Part shown: positions 43,459 through 53,209 of the stretch, piece after piece
Position numbering within the stretch: position 1 is the first letter of the stretch
Layout of the letters: every line of letters starts with the position of its first letter
Source of the DNA: Fervidobacterium_A thailandense
Lineage (GTDB): Bacteria > Thermotogota > Thermotogae > Thermotogales > Fervidobacteriaceae
Direction: 5' to 3' (one strand)
DNA: 64,000 nucleotides
Assembly: GCF_041505935.1 (NCBI RefSeq)
Contig: NZ_CP140110.1
Notes under the pieces: model-generated
Databases searched by the model: none
Told to the model about the DNA's origin: nothing
The model's input: the letters and a program-made list of their open reading frames with translations, nothing else
Translations under genes and position numbers: made by a program

Positions 43459-44727
43459 TCACTGAAGTTTTTCAAGCTCCTCGGTCAATGAAATGTATAC
43501 TCCAAAGGTGAATCCGAAAGCGATCGCGATGATCCAATGACTGGGTAGTAATGGTAGTCTTGAAAAAAGACTCGCGATGAATCGTACGAACCAAACGAAA
43601 GGAAGCAAAGCCTTTAGTATCAATTTTGCAAGTGCGTGAAGCTGTAGCACGAATGTTGCAAAGGCCGAGGTTAAACCGAACATGATTATCTGAACTGGAA
43701 AGCCGACGATAAGCGTTGCGATCGGAGAGAACACGTTCACATCGGAAATCAACGAGACGAACGGTGCGCTACCAAGGAAACCACCAAGTCCGGACACGAT
43801 GTTCTTAAACTTACCCTCGTACACGAGTACACCGAGTGTGGCAAGGAAGGTCATGTAGAACGAGAGTGAAAAGACAATCTCCGGATTAAATAGTACCATG
43901 AATAACCCCGTCAACGAAACAACGTTGACGGGGTTTACTTTTACATCGACCAACTTGAACAGTACCGAAACGTATATCATCAAAAGTGCCCTTACCGCGG
44001 GAACGTTTAATCCCGAGCCCACAACGAAGACGGTGGGAAAGATCAGGGGGAGTATCAACCTCGCGTTTCTTCGATAAATTAAAAGGCTTATGAGCTTGTC
44101 GGAAATCACGTACAGCATACTTACGTGCATCCCGGAAACGCAAAAGATGTGGAAAAGCCCACTCTTCACAAAGGATTCATCGCGGGACGCGTCTCCAAAG
44201 AGACTCGGGTAAAACGGTTCAACCTCACGGGAGAAATCCCGAAATCTTTGGAAAGTTTCAAAAATTTTGGACCTTAATGAAACGTAATTCTTCACCTTGA
44301 CGATGACTCTCGGCTTCACGTAGAAAACTGGATAGCTCTTTGCCCTCCTGAGCTCTCCCTTTAGATAAACTATCGTGCCCACGTCCAGTCGTTCGTACAA
44401 CCGGACGTCAAATCCCAGCTTTCTCCAACGTCTTCCATCATAGTAAGATAATGAAAGGATCGACGATTCACCTTGTACCGATTTCACCGTACCCACGAAC
44501 TCGACGTTTTTCACCACTTCAAGAGGGGAATTCGTTACCAACACGAGGTTTGCGAAGAAAAGGAAGAATAAAAAGAGAGCCACTTTGGGTCTTTTGTAAA
44601 GTGCAAACGTCGCGAGTAAACAATAAGGTGGGAACCTTACAGCGGTCCCCACCAGCGCACCAATTACGGATGCCGAAAAGTAGTAGAACGTTAAGTACCT
44701 TGGACTTGAACTTCCTAAGCTTCGCAT
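43459..44727 (-). CDS. comEC: ComEC/Rec2-type DNA uptake channel protein (no C-terminal hydrolase domain)
   Basis: A 422-residue membrane protein with many helices. The soluble OB-like domain (about 75-140) is typical of ComEC N-termini. The signature GLFHIFCVSGMHVSMLY at about 193-209 is the competence-domain motif. The C-terminal metallo-beta-lactamase-like nuclease domain found in long ComEC proteins is absent. Short forms are known. The start is uncertain: GTG 44730 or ATG 44727, both without a clear ribosome site. It converges with the Fur gene and follows apgM by 24 bases. Confidence 0.87.
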   Translation of the reverse strand: MRSLGSSSPRYLTFYYFSASVIGALVGTAVRFPPYCLLATFALYKRPKVALFLFFLFFANLVLVTNSPLEVVKNVEFVGTVKSVQGESSILSLSYYDGRRWRKLGFDVRLYERLDVGTIVYLKGELRRAKSYPVFYVKPRVIVKVKNYVSLRSKIFETFQRFRDFSREVEPFYPSLFGDASRDESFVKSGLFHIFCVSGMHVSMLYVISDKLISLLIYRRNARLILPLIFPTVFVVGSGLNVPAVRALLMIYVSVLFKLVDVKVNPVNVVSLTGLFMVLFNPEIVFSLSFYMTFLATLGVLVYEGKFKNIVSGLGGFLGSAPFVSLISDVNVFSPIATLIVGFPVQIIMFGLTSAFATFVLQLHALAKLILKALLPFVWFVRFIASLFSRLPLLPSHWIIAIAFGFTFGVYISLTEELEKLQ

Positions 44728-44751
44728 CACTGCAAATCGACTTATGACAGA

Positions 44752-45966
44752 TTAAGCACCGAACTTTTCTAATCTACCCGCGTACGCAAGTATTAGGTTC
44801 ATCACGTCAGTTGAATGAATCGTTCCAAGTGACCCACGTGCACATTCGAATTCGTTGAACGCCTTTGACATGCCTTTTCTGGTATGTTTTGCGCAGAAGA
44901 GGATCGGCACCGGATGGAAGGAGTGTCCCTTCATCGCACACGGTGTTGAGTGGTCACCAGTTATCACCAAAACGTCCGGATTGAGCGAAAGTATCTCCGG
45001 AATTACGCGATCCACATTTTCGATAACATGAACCTTTTCGTCGAACTTACCATCTTCACCGTAGGAGTCGGTCTTCTTAACGTGCACGAAGAAGAAGTCG
45101 TAGTTGTTCCACTCTTTCTTCAGAGTCTCGATCTCGTCTTCAATCGTTTGTCCAGTTGGAATTACTGTCATTCCCACGAGCTTTGCTAATCCTCGGTACA
45201 TTGGATAGACCGCGATGGCACCAGCCCTCAACTTGTAAACTTCCGGGAATTGTGGTAGTTTCGGATACTTGGAGAAGCCTCTCACGAGTGCAAAGTTCAT
45301 CTTCGGTTGATCTTTCAAGACTTCCTTTATCCTCTCAAGGAGCTTATTCACGATACGCGCGGTCTTCTCCGCTTCTGGACTCAACGCCGTTGTGTACTTG
45401 ATAGGTTTACCTTCTTTTTGTGGATCGGCATCCTCGATGTTGTCGGATAATCCTTCACCTGTGAGTTTTAACACGAACCTGTGTTCCTTACCTGGATAGA
45501 AAGTGACTTTAATATCTTCAATCTCCTTGATGTTGGCATTCAGAATCTCAACGACCTTCGCGCTCTCCTCCGTTGTTGGTCTTCCTGCACGTCTATCAAC
45601 AACGATTTCTCCATCGATTGTCGCAAAGTTTCCACGTGCTACTACGTCGAGTTCACCAACTTCGATATCCTCACCCAACGCTTCAAGTATCCCCCTACCG
45701 ATCTGGTACTTTATGGGATCGTACCCGAAAAGTCCAAGATGTCCAGGCCCACTCCCAGGAGTGATACCGGGGAGAACTGGAATGGTTTGTCCCAGGTCAC
45801 TCATGGTTGCAAGTTTGTCCATGTTCGGTGTGTGCGCTTTCATCAGTGGGGTCAACCCTTCCTCGTTAGGTAGATCGCCGATACCGTCCAGAACAAGAAG
45901 AACGATCTTACTGGAGTTGGGAGAGATGAGTTCACTAACGAAGGCTTGTTTGTCAATGTTCAACAT
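44752..45966 (-). CDS. apgM: Archaeal-type cofactor-independent phosphoglycerate mutase
   Basis: Interconverts 3- and 2-phosphoglycerate in glycolysis. It has 404 residues and belongs to the alkaline phosphatase superfamily. The N-terminal metal-binding KIVLLVLDGIGD provides the Asp. The phosphorylated Ser lies in TPGSGPGHLGLFGYDP. Late metal ligands are in VLVITGDHSTP and KGHSFHPVP. ATG 45966 lies 6 bases from GGAGGT. An ATG two codons earlier touches that site. This ApgM class is mostly archaeal but is known from thermophilic bacteria. Confidence 0.92.
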   Translation of the reverse strand: MLNIDKQAFVSELISPNSSKIVLLVLDGIGDLPNEEGLTPLMKAHTPNMDKLATMSDLGQTIPVLPGITPGSGPGHLGLFGYDPIKYQIGRGILEALGEDIEVGELDVVARGNFATIDGEIVVDRRAGRPTTEESAKVVEILNANIKEIEDIKVTFYPGKEHRFVLKLTGEGLSDNIEDADPQKEGKPIKYTTALSPEAEKTARIVNKLLERIKEVLKDQPKMNFALVRGFSKYPKLPQFPEVYKLRAGAIAVYPMYRGLAKLVGMTVIPTGQTIEDEIETLKKEWNNYDFFFVHVKKTDSYGEDGKFDEKVHVIENVDRVIPEILSLNPDVLVITGDHSTPCAMKGHSFHPVPILFCAKHTRKGMSKAFNEFECARGSLGTIHSTDVMNLILAYAGRLEKFGA

Positions 45967-46111
45967 CGGCATACCTCCTTCCTTAGAAAATGTTAGATTC
46001 AGTTATTTTGAAAGGATCCTCCAAAATGCAAACCTTTCCCCTCTTTCGCGCTCGACCATAACCGTTGCCAAAGCAAAAGCACACCCGGAAAAGCCGAACA
46101 ACGTACGAAAG
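45967..46111. other. Intergenic region with a short gene-like fragment
   Basis: This gap between apgM and the serine hydrolase gene (both minus) holds a 35-codon minus-strand reading stretch. It ends in a hydrophobic segment (GFSGCAFALATVMVE) and then a charged tail (RFAFWRILSK). It has no usable start with a ribosome site and may be a gene remnant or chance. A promoter for apgM is expected here, but none stands out. Confidence 0.3.
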
Positions 46112-47191
46112 TCACCGATAGCTTAAAAATCTTTTGATCATCTTTGAGATCGCAGCCTGGCACGCGGAGAACGCCAATTTGCCACCACAGTTGGTCGCCG
46201 CCAGGAAAGCGATATTTCGTTTCGGGGCAACCCAAACGACGGCAAACCAAAGTCCGTTGCTACCACCGTGTGTCAATGCTAACCCTCCTGCCCAACTTCG
46301 CTCTACCACCAACCATCCCAACGCATAACCTTGGTCGTAGTGATCTTTGTGGAGAAATTCGAAGGTTTCTTTCGACAGAAGCTTTGAATTTCCCTGCAAC
46401 CCTTTAAGATGTTCAGAGACAAATTTGGCCCAATCTTTCACAGAGCAATGAATACCACCAGCAGGAGCGAGAACAGGAGGATTGTCAGCATCAGGTCCTG
46501 GTGCGATTGGCTGACATGTAAAGATCAACCTTCTGTGTCCCCAAACGTCCCTGGGAGGACCGAAACCGGCCGATTCCATACCCAGTGGTTTGAAGATAAG
46601 TGTTTTCATAAGCTCTTCCCAAGATTTTCCCGTGACTTTTTCTGCCATCGCCGCGGCAACAACGTAGCCGTAATTACTGTATACCATGCACTCTCCTGGT
46701 CGATAAGATGGTGGATTTGCCAGTACGAGCTTAACCAGTTCGTATCGCTGAAAAACGACGGGGCCACTCATCTCCCTCAGCTTTGGAAAGAAGTTTCTGT
46801 CCGGACGCACGTCTTTCGGCAACCCCGCTTTGTGCGAGAGCAAGTGTACAAGTGTGATAGAGTGAAAACCTGGGTGTATTGCGTCCGCCGCCTCCGGAAA
46901 CACATCAATGATTTTCGCATCCCAACTCAACGATCCTCGCTCAACTAAGATCGCGAGCATCGTAGCCGTCATCGCCTTAGTACACGAACCAAGGTGGAAC
47001 GCGTCATCTAACCTTATTAGTTCACCACTACCTATCTTTCGCTCCCCAACCACTTCTGCAAAGATCAATTCCCCATCTTTCACACAAGCAGCTGCCAACG
47101 CAGGTACGTGAAAAATATCACGAACTTTGTATAAAAGATCTCCCTCGCAAAACCATCTTTTCACATGATTAAATAACGGCACAATCCACAT
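46112..47191 (-). CDS. Serine hydrolase of the class C beta-lactamase family
   Basis: A 359-residue penicillin-binding/beta-lactamase fold protein. The SxxK nucleophile motif is in LGSCTKAMTA near 68-77. The second motif is YSNYGYV near 177 and the third HGGSNG near 310 (KTG equivalent). No signal peptide is evident, and the beginning of the protein is Trp/Phe-rich, so the true start is uncertain. ATG 47191 has no clear ribosome site. Family members include esterases, D-amino peptidases and beta-lactamases, so the substrate is open. Confidence 0.85.
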   Translation of the reverse strand: MWIVPLFNHVKRWFCEGDLLYKVRDIFHVPALAAACVKDGELIFAEVVGERKIGSGELIRLDDAFHLGSCTKAMTATMLAILVERGSLSWDAKIIDVFPEAADAIHPGFHSITLVHLLSHKAGLPKDVRPDRNFFPKLREMSGPVVFQRYELVKLVLANPPSYRPGECMVYSNYGYVVAAAMAEKVTGKSWEELMKTLIFKPLGMESAGFGPPRDVWGHRRLIFTCQPIAPGPDADNPPVLAPAGGIHCSVKDWAKFVSEHLKGLQGNSKLLSKETFEFLHKDHYDQGYALGWLVVERSWAGGLALTHGGSNGLWFAVVWVAPKRNIAFLAATNCGGKLAFSACQAAISKMIKRFLSYR

Positions 47192-47245
47192 AAGTCCAGA
47201 ACAACGCGCCTGGTACCATGATGCAACGGAAACGGACCAGAAATC

Positions 47246-48445
47246 CTAAATTACCCATCTTCCGCCCAAAATAATTGGTATTTCCTTTCCATCTTTAATT
47301 CCGTACACGTTCATCGACGGATTACCAACCATGAAGTCAACGTGCGTAAGGCTGTTGTTCAATCCAGCTTGCTCGAAGTCACCGTTAAATTCTCTGACGC
47401 ACGTTGGATACGCCCTTCCAAATGCAAAGTGGGCAGCCGCGTTTTCGTCGTAGAGTGTGTTGTAGAATATTCTTCCAAGCTTGTATATGGGTGAGTCGAT
47501 ATCAACGAGTGCAACTTCCCCGAGATACGAGGCACCTTCGTCCGTCGAGAGCAGTTCCTTGAGGACTTCCTTACCTTTTTTCGCGTCGAAATCAACAACT
47601 TTACCCTTTTCGAACTTTAGCCAGAACTCGTCGATCACATTCCCTTGGTACACCAACGGCATACTACTGTGAACCACACCGTCCACGCCATACTTGTACG
47701 GAGCGGTGAAAACCTCTTCCGTTGGTATGTTGGGCAAGAACGCGACACCGTTTTCATCGTTTTCGATACCACTAAGCCATTGGTGATTGGGTGCAAGCTT
47801 CACGATCAAGTCCATTCCAGGTCCTTCGTACCTGAGCGCTTCGAACTTCTCGGAGTTTAAGATATTTTTTCGTCTCCTGAGGTCTTCCAGATGCTTCAGT
47901 AAATCGTCATAGCCATCTTCGTTCACCCTGGCCACGAACAAAATATCGTTCCACAACCTTTCAACGTCCTCTTCCCCGTACACCTTGCGTGCCCACTCAG
48001 GGTTAGGTACACCAGCAACGCACCACCTATTCTTGTTCATCATCGTTCTTTCCATGACTTCTCTGAACGCAACCTGTCGCGCACGCGTGTAGATCCCGAG
48101 CCGTTGTGCGGGAACGTCCGAAAGTACATCCGCATAAGACCCGACAAGCGAGATCGAAGCCGCACCGGCTTCTAAGAAAGATTTAGGCATTGCAACTTCC
48201 CAATCGTAAATGTTTTTGATTACTTCCTCCGAGGCTTTCAACAACTTTTGGCGTGTGATGTAAGTATCGTTCCAAACAACGAAAACCTCACCAGCTCCGA
48301 GATCGTAAGCTCGTTCGACGAGCAAACGCACAAAATCTTTGTGGTCAACCGAAGCGTTGACGATGAGTTTCTGACCCGTCTGTAGGTTGACACCGACTTT
48401 AAGTATCGCGTCCGCGTAGTTACTGAGCGCTTTTTCCGATACCAT
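47246..48445 (-). CDS. Thermophilic-type aminopeptidase (M29 family)
   Basis: Metal-dependent aminopeptidase of 399 residues, like AmpS/PepS and Thermus aminopeptidase T. The N-terminal SNYADAILKVGVNLQTGQKLIV and the late SLTHVDFMVG and AAHFAFGRAYP blocks contain the expected Glu, His, Tyr and Asp ligands of the M29 dinuclear site. It would release N-terminal residues in the cytoplasm. It starts 24 bases after a four-TM membrane protein gene. Confidence 0.93.
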   Translation of the reverse strand: MVSEKALSNYADAILKVGVNLQTGQKLIVNASVDHKDFVRLLVERAYDLGAGEVFVVWNDTYITRQKLLKASEEVIKNIYDWEVAMPKSFLEAGAASISLVGSYADVLSDVPAQRLGIYTRARQVAFREVMERTMMNKNRWCVAGVPNPEWARKVYGEEDVERLWNDILFVARVNEDGYDDLLKHLEDLRRRKNILNSEKFEALRYEGPGMDLIVKLAPNHQWLSGIENDENGVAFLPNIPTEEVFTAPYKYGVDGVVHSSMPLVYQGNVIDEFWLKFEKGKVVDFDAKKGKEVLKELLSTDEGASYLGEVALVDIDSPIYKLGRIFYNTLYDENAAAHFAFGRAYPTCVREFNGDFEQAGLNNSLTHVDFMVGNPSMNVYGIKDGKEIPIILGGRWVI

Positions 48446-48469
48446 GCGAAACTCTCCCTTCTGTATATC

Positions 48470-48961
48470 TCAGTCGGTTTGGATTAAAGATAGTATGAGT
48501 CCCACGATCAAAGCAAAGTATCCAATGTCCGGTGCGTTCGATCTCAACGAAACCAAGAAGGTCATCAGGGAAAGCACGTAAAACTTCAGCAGATTCCCGA
48601 ACAGTCGCGCAATGTTGCGCTCCAGGGTGAATCGAGCATACTCTCTATGACTTACGCCGAGTGATAGCACGAGGAGTCTAAAACGCTTGTCGACTGAGTA
48701 TATACCGACAAGTAACTTGTAGAGCTGATAGGTGAAAGCGAAAAAGCCGACAACGAAGAATATGAGGATCAAATTATCGAGGTAGTACCAGCAGAGAATC
48801 AACAATCCCGACGTCATTATATCGTTGAAAAGGTACAGCGGTTCGTATTTGAACCTCGCAAGTTTCAACGTTATCCTGTAAATCGTTATGAACGCAAATA
48901 AGCTACCAACGAGTGTGGCAAGTAATGCGCCGTAGAGAATATGCTGAAATGGTTCGAACAT
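48470..48961 (-). CDS. Membrane protein of unknown function
   Basis: A 163-residue protein with about four predicted helices (near 8-30, 47-85 as two, 120-158). A basic loop in the middle reads KRFRLLVLSLGVSHREYARF. It overlaps the end of the SPFH gene by one base and precedes the M29 aminopeptidase gene. I do not recognise a family. Its position in an SPFH/NfeD run suggests an envelope role, which is inference only. Confidence 0.7.
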   Translation of the reverse strand: MFEPFQHILYGALLATLVGSLFAFITIYRITLKLARFKYEPLYLFNDIMTSGLLILCWYYLDNLILIFFVVGFFAFTYQLYKLLVGIYSVDKRFRLLVLSLGVSHREYARFTLERNIARLFGNLLKFYVLSLMTFLVSLRSNAPDIGYFALIVGLILSLIQTD

Positions 48962-49878
48962 TATTCTTTCTTTACCTCCGGTTTTTGCTCTTTGAACAGC
49001 TCGGCTATTGCTCCAACGGAAGCGAGGATCGAAGATGTTTCAACCGGTATGAATATCTTAGTAGCCTGTCCGTTCGCTATGTCGCGTAGCGCTTCAAGGT
49101 ACCTGATCGCGATGAGATCGTTCGTAGGATTACCTTCGTGAATTGCCTTGAACACGTTCAGTATCGCCATCGCCTGACCTTCCGCCTCGGCGATGAGTTT
49201 GTATTTGTTCGCCTCCGCAACTTTCTTGATGGCCTCAGCCTCACCTTCCGCTCTCAATATTGCAGCCTGTTTTTCTCCCTCGGCCTTAAGGATTTCGGAC
49301 TGTCGAATACCTTCGGCCTCGAGTATCGCAGCCCTCTTAGTACGCTCGGCTTTCATCTGTTTGCTCATCGCTTCCATAATGTCTTTTGGAGGATCGATTT
49401 TCTTAATCTCAACACGCGTGATTCTAATTCCCCATTTGTCGGTTGCCTCGTCTAACACTGTTCTGAGCTTTGCGTTGATACTCTCACGCGATGTTAAGGT
49501 TTGGTCAAGCTCGAGTTCGCCGATAACGTTCCTCAGGTTCGTTTGCGCGAGTTTTATCGTGGCAAATTCGAAGTTGTTGACGTTGTACACGGACTTGAAG
49601 GCATCAGTGACCTCGTAGTAAATGACCGCGTCCACGACAACCACAACGTTATCTTTGGTTATGACCTCCTGAGGTGGTACATCAATCACGTGCTCACGCA
49701 TATCGACTTTTATCATCTTATCGAAGAATGGGATGATAAAGTGGAGTCCCGCTTTCACTTCTTTTTTGAATTTTCCAAGTCTTTCAATCAACCCGCGTTC
49801 GTAAGGTCTGACTATCCTGATTCCCGTTCCAGCTATGATAAGTAGCAAAACGGCTATCGCCAATAAAACAACGTACAT
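48961..49878 (-). CDS. SPFH/band 7 membrane protease-associated protein (QmcA/stomatin-like)
   Basis: A 305-residue stomatin-like protein. The N-terminal membrane anchor is at about 2-20. The SPFH domain (22-200) contains RPYERGLIERLGKFKKEV. A long Ala/Glu-rich coiled coil (EAEGIRQSEILKAEGEKQAA) is at about 185-245. Such proteins form membrane cages that scaffold proteases. ATG 49878 has AAGGAGGG 7 bases upstream, while an in-frame ATG eight codons earlier does not. It follows the nfeD gene by 33 bases, a conserved pair. Confidence 0.92.
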   Translation of the reverse strand: MYVVLLAIAVLLLIIAGTGIRIVRPYERGLIERLGKFKKEVKAGLHFIIPFFDKMIKVDMREHVIDVPPQEVITKDNVVVVVDAVIYYEVTDAFKSVYNVNNFEFATIKLAQTNLRNVIGELELDQTLTSRESINAKLRTVLDEATDKWGIRITRVEIKKIDPPKDIMEAMSKQMKAERTKRAAILEAEGIRQSEILKAEGEKQAAILRAEGEAEAIKKVAEANKYKLIAEAEGQAMAILNVFKAIHEGNPTNDLIAIRYLEALRDIANGQATKIFIPVETSSILASVGAIAELFKEQKPEVKKE

Positions 49879-49911
49879 GCTTACTCCCTCCTTTCGTATC
49901 AAAGTTGTGCC

Positions 49912-50385
49912 TCATTGTTGGCCTTGAGTTGTCTCTTCCGTTGTTTGCTTTTCAACCGATTTGACGACAACATGCGCGCCCTCGACCTTTAATATCACAA
50001 CTTTCTGCCCCTTTTCGTATTGTGCATCATCGTCGTCTGCCATCGCACGCCACATATCGCCGTTTACCTTGACAATACCGGTTCCCGCTTTGTTGTCGAT
50101 ACGCTCGATCACGAGCGCTTCTTTACCAACGATTTCGTCAACGTTGATGCTCCTTGGCTGTTCGCCTGTTATCTTTTTGGCAAGTTTCCTTGTCGAGAGT
50201 ACTAAAGCACCGGATACTATTATAAACGTCAACAACTCTACGATCGTGTTCTCCCAAAAGTACGCCACTATAGCAGCGGCAAGACTACCGAGCCCAAACC
50301 AGAATACGAAGAACGTCGGAGTAAAGATTTCTATGACCATAAGCACGACCCCGAGCACGATCCAAAACGCAACCGGTGACAACAC
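49912..50385 (-). CDS. NfeD family protein (short form)
   Basis: A 157-residue partner of SPFH proteins. The N-terminal helices (about 5-60) carry IEIFTPTFFVFWFGLGSLAAA. A C-terminal OB-fold follows (about 80-145, KEALVIERIDNKAGTGIVKVNGDMWRA). It lacks the ClpP-like protease domain of long NfeD proteins. The GTG start at 50385 lies just after a G-rich site. It precedes the stomatin-like gene on the same strand. Confidence 0.9.
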   Translation of the reverse strand: MLSPVAFWIVLGVVLMVIEIFTPTFFVFWFGLGSLAAAIVAYFWENTIVELLTFIIVSGALVLSTRKLAKKITGEQPRSINVDEIVGKEALVIERIDNKAGTGIVKVNGDMWRAMADDDDAQYEKGQKVVILKVEGAHVVVKSVEKQTTEETTQGQQ

Positions 50386-50424
50386 GGACTTCCCCCCTTT
50401 CTATTGAACCGGATCAGTTCAACG

Positions 50425-51234
50425 TCATCCGTTAGTTTTCAGGAATTCCTCCCTCATGAATTTGACAAACTTCTGCGCCAGTTCGGGATCAAACCAGCTA
50501 CCTGCCAACTTTTCGATCTCCGCGAGAGCTTCCTCGGGAGTTTTGAGCTCCGAGTCCCAATCGGCCGAAACGAAATTGGTAACTTCGTCGTAGTAGTTTA
50601 TGATCGCGATAATCCTTGCGTACAGAGGTATCTCCTCACCCTTCAGACCATCCGGAAATCCCTTACCATCCCATCTCTCGTGGTGCGATCTAACGGTTGG
50701 AATGTATTTCCACAGAGTCTCGTGAATCGATAGGTAGATCGTTCCCATGATGGGGTGGTCTTCGTAGTGCTGCTCGAATTCCCTTAACCTCGTCGGTGAG
50801 TACAACATCAGCTGCTCGATTGCGATCTTACCAACATCGTGCAAGAGTGCGTGGTTTCGGAGCTCTTCGCATCGTTCCTCCGACCATCCAAGGTACCTTG
50901 CAAAAGCCTCTGCGATCTTGGCCACACGCTGAGAGTGCGAAAATCCGTTACGGTCTTCAACCTCGGTGAGTACGATGATATTCGCAAACAACCCTCTGAG
51001 AAGTTCCTCAACCCGTTTATCAAGTGGAGTGATGATACCGGTCTTTTGGGCATAGTAATGCAATATGGCGCCGTAATCGCGCTCATCGTCTTCGAACTCC
51101 GCAACAACGCGCCCTTGGTACTTCACGTAAATCTTTTGCCCCTCTTGAAAAATACAGGTCGGCTCCGAACCACTGCACACAGGGTCGAAGCCGAACGCAC
51201 TTTTGAACAATTCCACAAATTTCTCACTCAGCAT
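50425..51234 (-). CDS. Cytoplasmic HD-GYP domain phosphodiesterase
   Basis: A 269-residue soluble protein with an unrecognised N-terminal region of about 75 residues, then an HD-GYP-type domain. HSQRVAKIAEAFA and ALLHDVGKIAIEQL supply the HD metal site. The signature reads HHERWDGKGFPDGL with GFP replacing GYP, a change seen in some active members. ATG 51234 is chosen (AGGTGA 5 bases upstream), with GTG 51243 and 51237 as alternatives. It follows thrS by 29 bases. The likely substrate is cyclic-di-GMP. Confidence 0.86.
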   Translation of the reverse strand: MLSEKFVELFKSAFGFDPVCSGSEPTCIFQEGQKIYVKYQGRVVAEFEDDERDYGAILHYYAQKTGIITPLDKRVEELLRGLFANIIVLTEVEDRNGFSHSQRVAKIAEAFARYLGWSEERCEELRNHALLHDVGKIAIEQLMLYSPTRLREFEQHYEDHPIMGTIYLSIHETLWKYIPTVRSHHERWDGKGFPDGLKGEEIPLYARIIAIINYYDEVTNFVSADWDSELKTPEEALAEIEKLAGSWFDPELAQKFVKFMREEFLKTNG

Positions 51235-51263
51235 CACGCTCACCTGCCACTCTCAAAGCAAGG

Positions 51264-53189
51264 TCAGAAAGCCAGGTTTTGTGATCTGTTGGCAATTTCC
51301 TCCTTGACCTTTCGCATGAAATCCGCAACCTTCAAGTCGTGGATATCGGTACCGGTCCTCGTTCTGAGCGATATGGTATTTTCGTTTTTCTCCTTCTCTC
51401 CCACGATGATCATGTAAGGAACCTTCTTCATCTGATTTTCCCTTATCCTGTAGCCGAGTGTCTCGTTTCGATCATCCATTTCCACGCGTAAGCCGCTGTT
51501 CTTAAGTTCTTCGTAAACACTCCGAGCGTAGTCGATGTACTTTTCAGAAACTGGTAGGACAACGACCTGAACAGGTGCAAGCCATGTTGGAAACGCGCCC
51601 GCGTAGTGCTCGATCAAAATACCGAAGAACCTCTCAATTGAACCGTAAAGTGCCCTGTGGATCATCACAGGTCGTTTCTCGCTACCATCCGCATCTTTGT
51701 ACGTCAGCTCGAACCTCTCAGGCATCTGGAAGTCCATCTGGATTGTTGCGCATTGCCATTCACGACCAATCACATCTTTGACGTGGAAGTCGATCTTTGG
51801 CCCGTAGAAGGCTCCCTCGCCTTCGGCAATCTGGTACGGTACACCGGTCTCCTCAAGAGCGTTTCTTAACGCTGTTGTAGCTTTTTCCCACGTTGCCTCA
51901 TCACCCATGTGGTCTTCAGGCATTGTACTGAGCGTCGCTCGATATGTGAATCCGAAGATTCCGTATAGCTCATTGATGAACCTAACGATGTTTGAAACTT
52001 CCTCCACTACCTGGTCTTCCCTACAGAATATGTGTGCGTCGTCCTGCGTAAACGTCCGCACCCTGAGAAGACCGTGTAAAACTCCGCCACGCTCATAGCG
52101 GTGCACACGTCCGAATTCGAAAAGCCTGATCGGCAAGTCCCTGTACGAAACCGGCTTGAATTTGTAGATCAGTATGTGACCTGGGCAGTTCATCGGCTTG
52201 ACCGCGTAAGTTACTTCTTCCTTTTCGGTGAAGTACATGTTGTTCTTGTAGTGGTCCCAGTGCCCGCTTTGGCGCCACAACTTCTCGTGCATAATCAACG
52301 GCGTACCAACTTCCCTGTAACCGTACTTCTCGTGTAATTCCCTTGATAGAGCCATCAGCTCTTTGAGAACGGTCATACCGTAAGGTAGGAAAATCGGCAT
52401 CCCGGCTGCAACATCGGTGTTTATGAAGAAAAGTTCGAGCTGAGGCCCCAGCTTCCTGTGATCTCTCTTCTTGGCCTCCTCAAGCATTTTGAGATAGTTT
52501 TCAAGTTCTTCCTTGCTCGCGAAAGCCGTACCGTAGATCCTCTGGAGCATGGGGTTCTTCTCGTTTCCACGCCAGTACGCACCGGATACGGAGAGTAGCT
52601 TGAAGTGTTTAACCTTCCCTGTGCTTGGAAGGTGCGGTCCTCGGCACAGATCGACAAACTCACCCTGCTTGTAGAAACTCACCTTCTCGTCGGGAATTTC
52701 TCTGATGAGTTCTACTTTGTAAACCTGACCTTTATCCTCCATTAACTTGATCGCTTCAGCTTTGGGCAACTCAAATCTCTCAATCTTAAGGTCTTCCTTT
52801 ATTATCTTTTTCATTTCCTCCTCGATTCGTGGAAGATCCTCCTCGGAGATTTTCGTACCATCGATGTCGAAGTCGTAATAAAAACCGTTTTCAATCGTCG
52901 GACCGATTCCCAGCTTAACTTTTTCAGCACCGTAGATTCTCATCACCGCTTGAGCCATTATGTGTGACATCGTGTGTCGGTAAATCTCTGCAGCTTCTGG
53001 GTCAGAGAGCTTGATAATCTTTAGCTCGCAGTCATCGTAAAGCGGCCTCTCCAGGTCCCATAACTCACCGTTGACCAACGCACCCACCGCGTTTCTGTAA
53101 AGCCCCTCGGATATCTCGCGAGCGATCTGGCCAGGAGTTACTCCAGGTTGGTACTCACGTTGACTACCATCCGGCAATTTTACCTTCAT
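51264..53189 (-). CDS. thrS: Threonyl-tRNA synthetase
   Basis: Charges tRNA-Thr. It has 641 residues. The domains are TGS (1-60), the second additional editing domain with HTMSHIMAQAV, the class II catalytic core (CPGHILIYK zinc ligands, RLFEFGRVHRYE motif 2, PVMIHRALYGSIERF motif 3) and an anticodon-binding domain. The ATG follows GCGGAGG. No T-box leader is apparent in the 20-base gap to the upstream membrane protein gene. Confidence 0.97.
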   Translation of the reverse strand: MKVKLPDGSQREYQPGVTPGQIAREISEGLYRNAVGALVNGELWDLERPLYDDCELKIIKLSDPEAAEIYRHTMSHIMAQAVMRIYGAEKVKLGIGPTIENGFYYDFDIDGTKISEEDLPRIEEEMKKIIKEDLKIERFELPKAEAIKLMEDKGQVYKVELIREIPDEKVSFYKQGEFVDLCRGPHLPSTGKVKHFKLLSVSGAYWRGNEKNPMLQRIYGTAFASKEELENYLKMLEEAKKRDHRKLGPQLELFFINTDVAAGMPIFLPYGMTVLKELMALSRELHEKYGYREVGTPLIMHEKLWRQSGHWDHYKNNMYFTEKEEVTYAVKPMNCPGHILIYKFKPVSYRDLPIRLFEFGRVHRYERGGVLHGLLRVRTFTQDDAHIFCREDQVVEEVSNIVRFINELYGIFGFTYRATLSTMPEDHMGDEATWEKATTALRNALEETGVPYQIAEGEGAFYGPKIDFHVKDVIGREWQCATIQMDFQMPERFELTYKDADGSEKRPVMIHRALYGSIERFFGILIEHYAGAFPTWLAPVQVVVLPVSEKYIDYARSVYEELKNSGLRVEMDDRNETLGYRIRENQMKKVPYMIIVGEKEKNENTISLRTRTGTDIHDLKVADFMRKVKEEIANRSQNLAF

Positions 53190-53209
53190 AGTTGCACCTC
53201 CGCGGAAAT

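Noticed and set aside
45999..46250. 83-codon minus-strand frame overlapping the end of the serine hydrolase gene
   Set aside because: Most of it is a shadow of the hydrolase in another frame; only the short tail between genes looks protein-like and is noted as a possible remnant.
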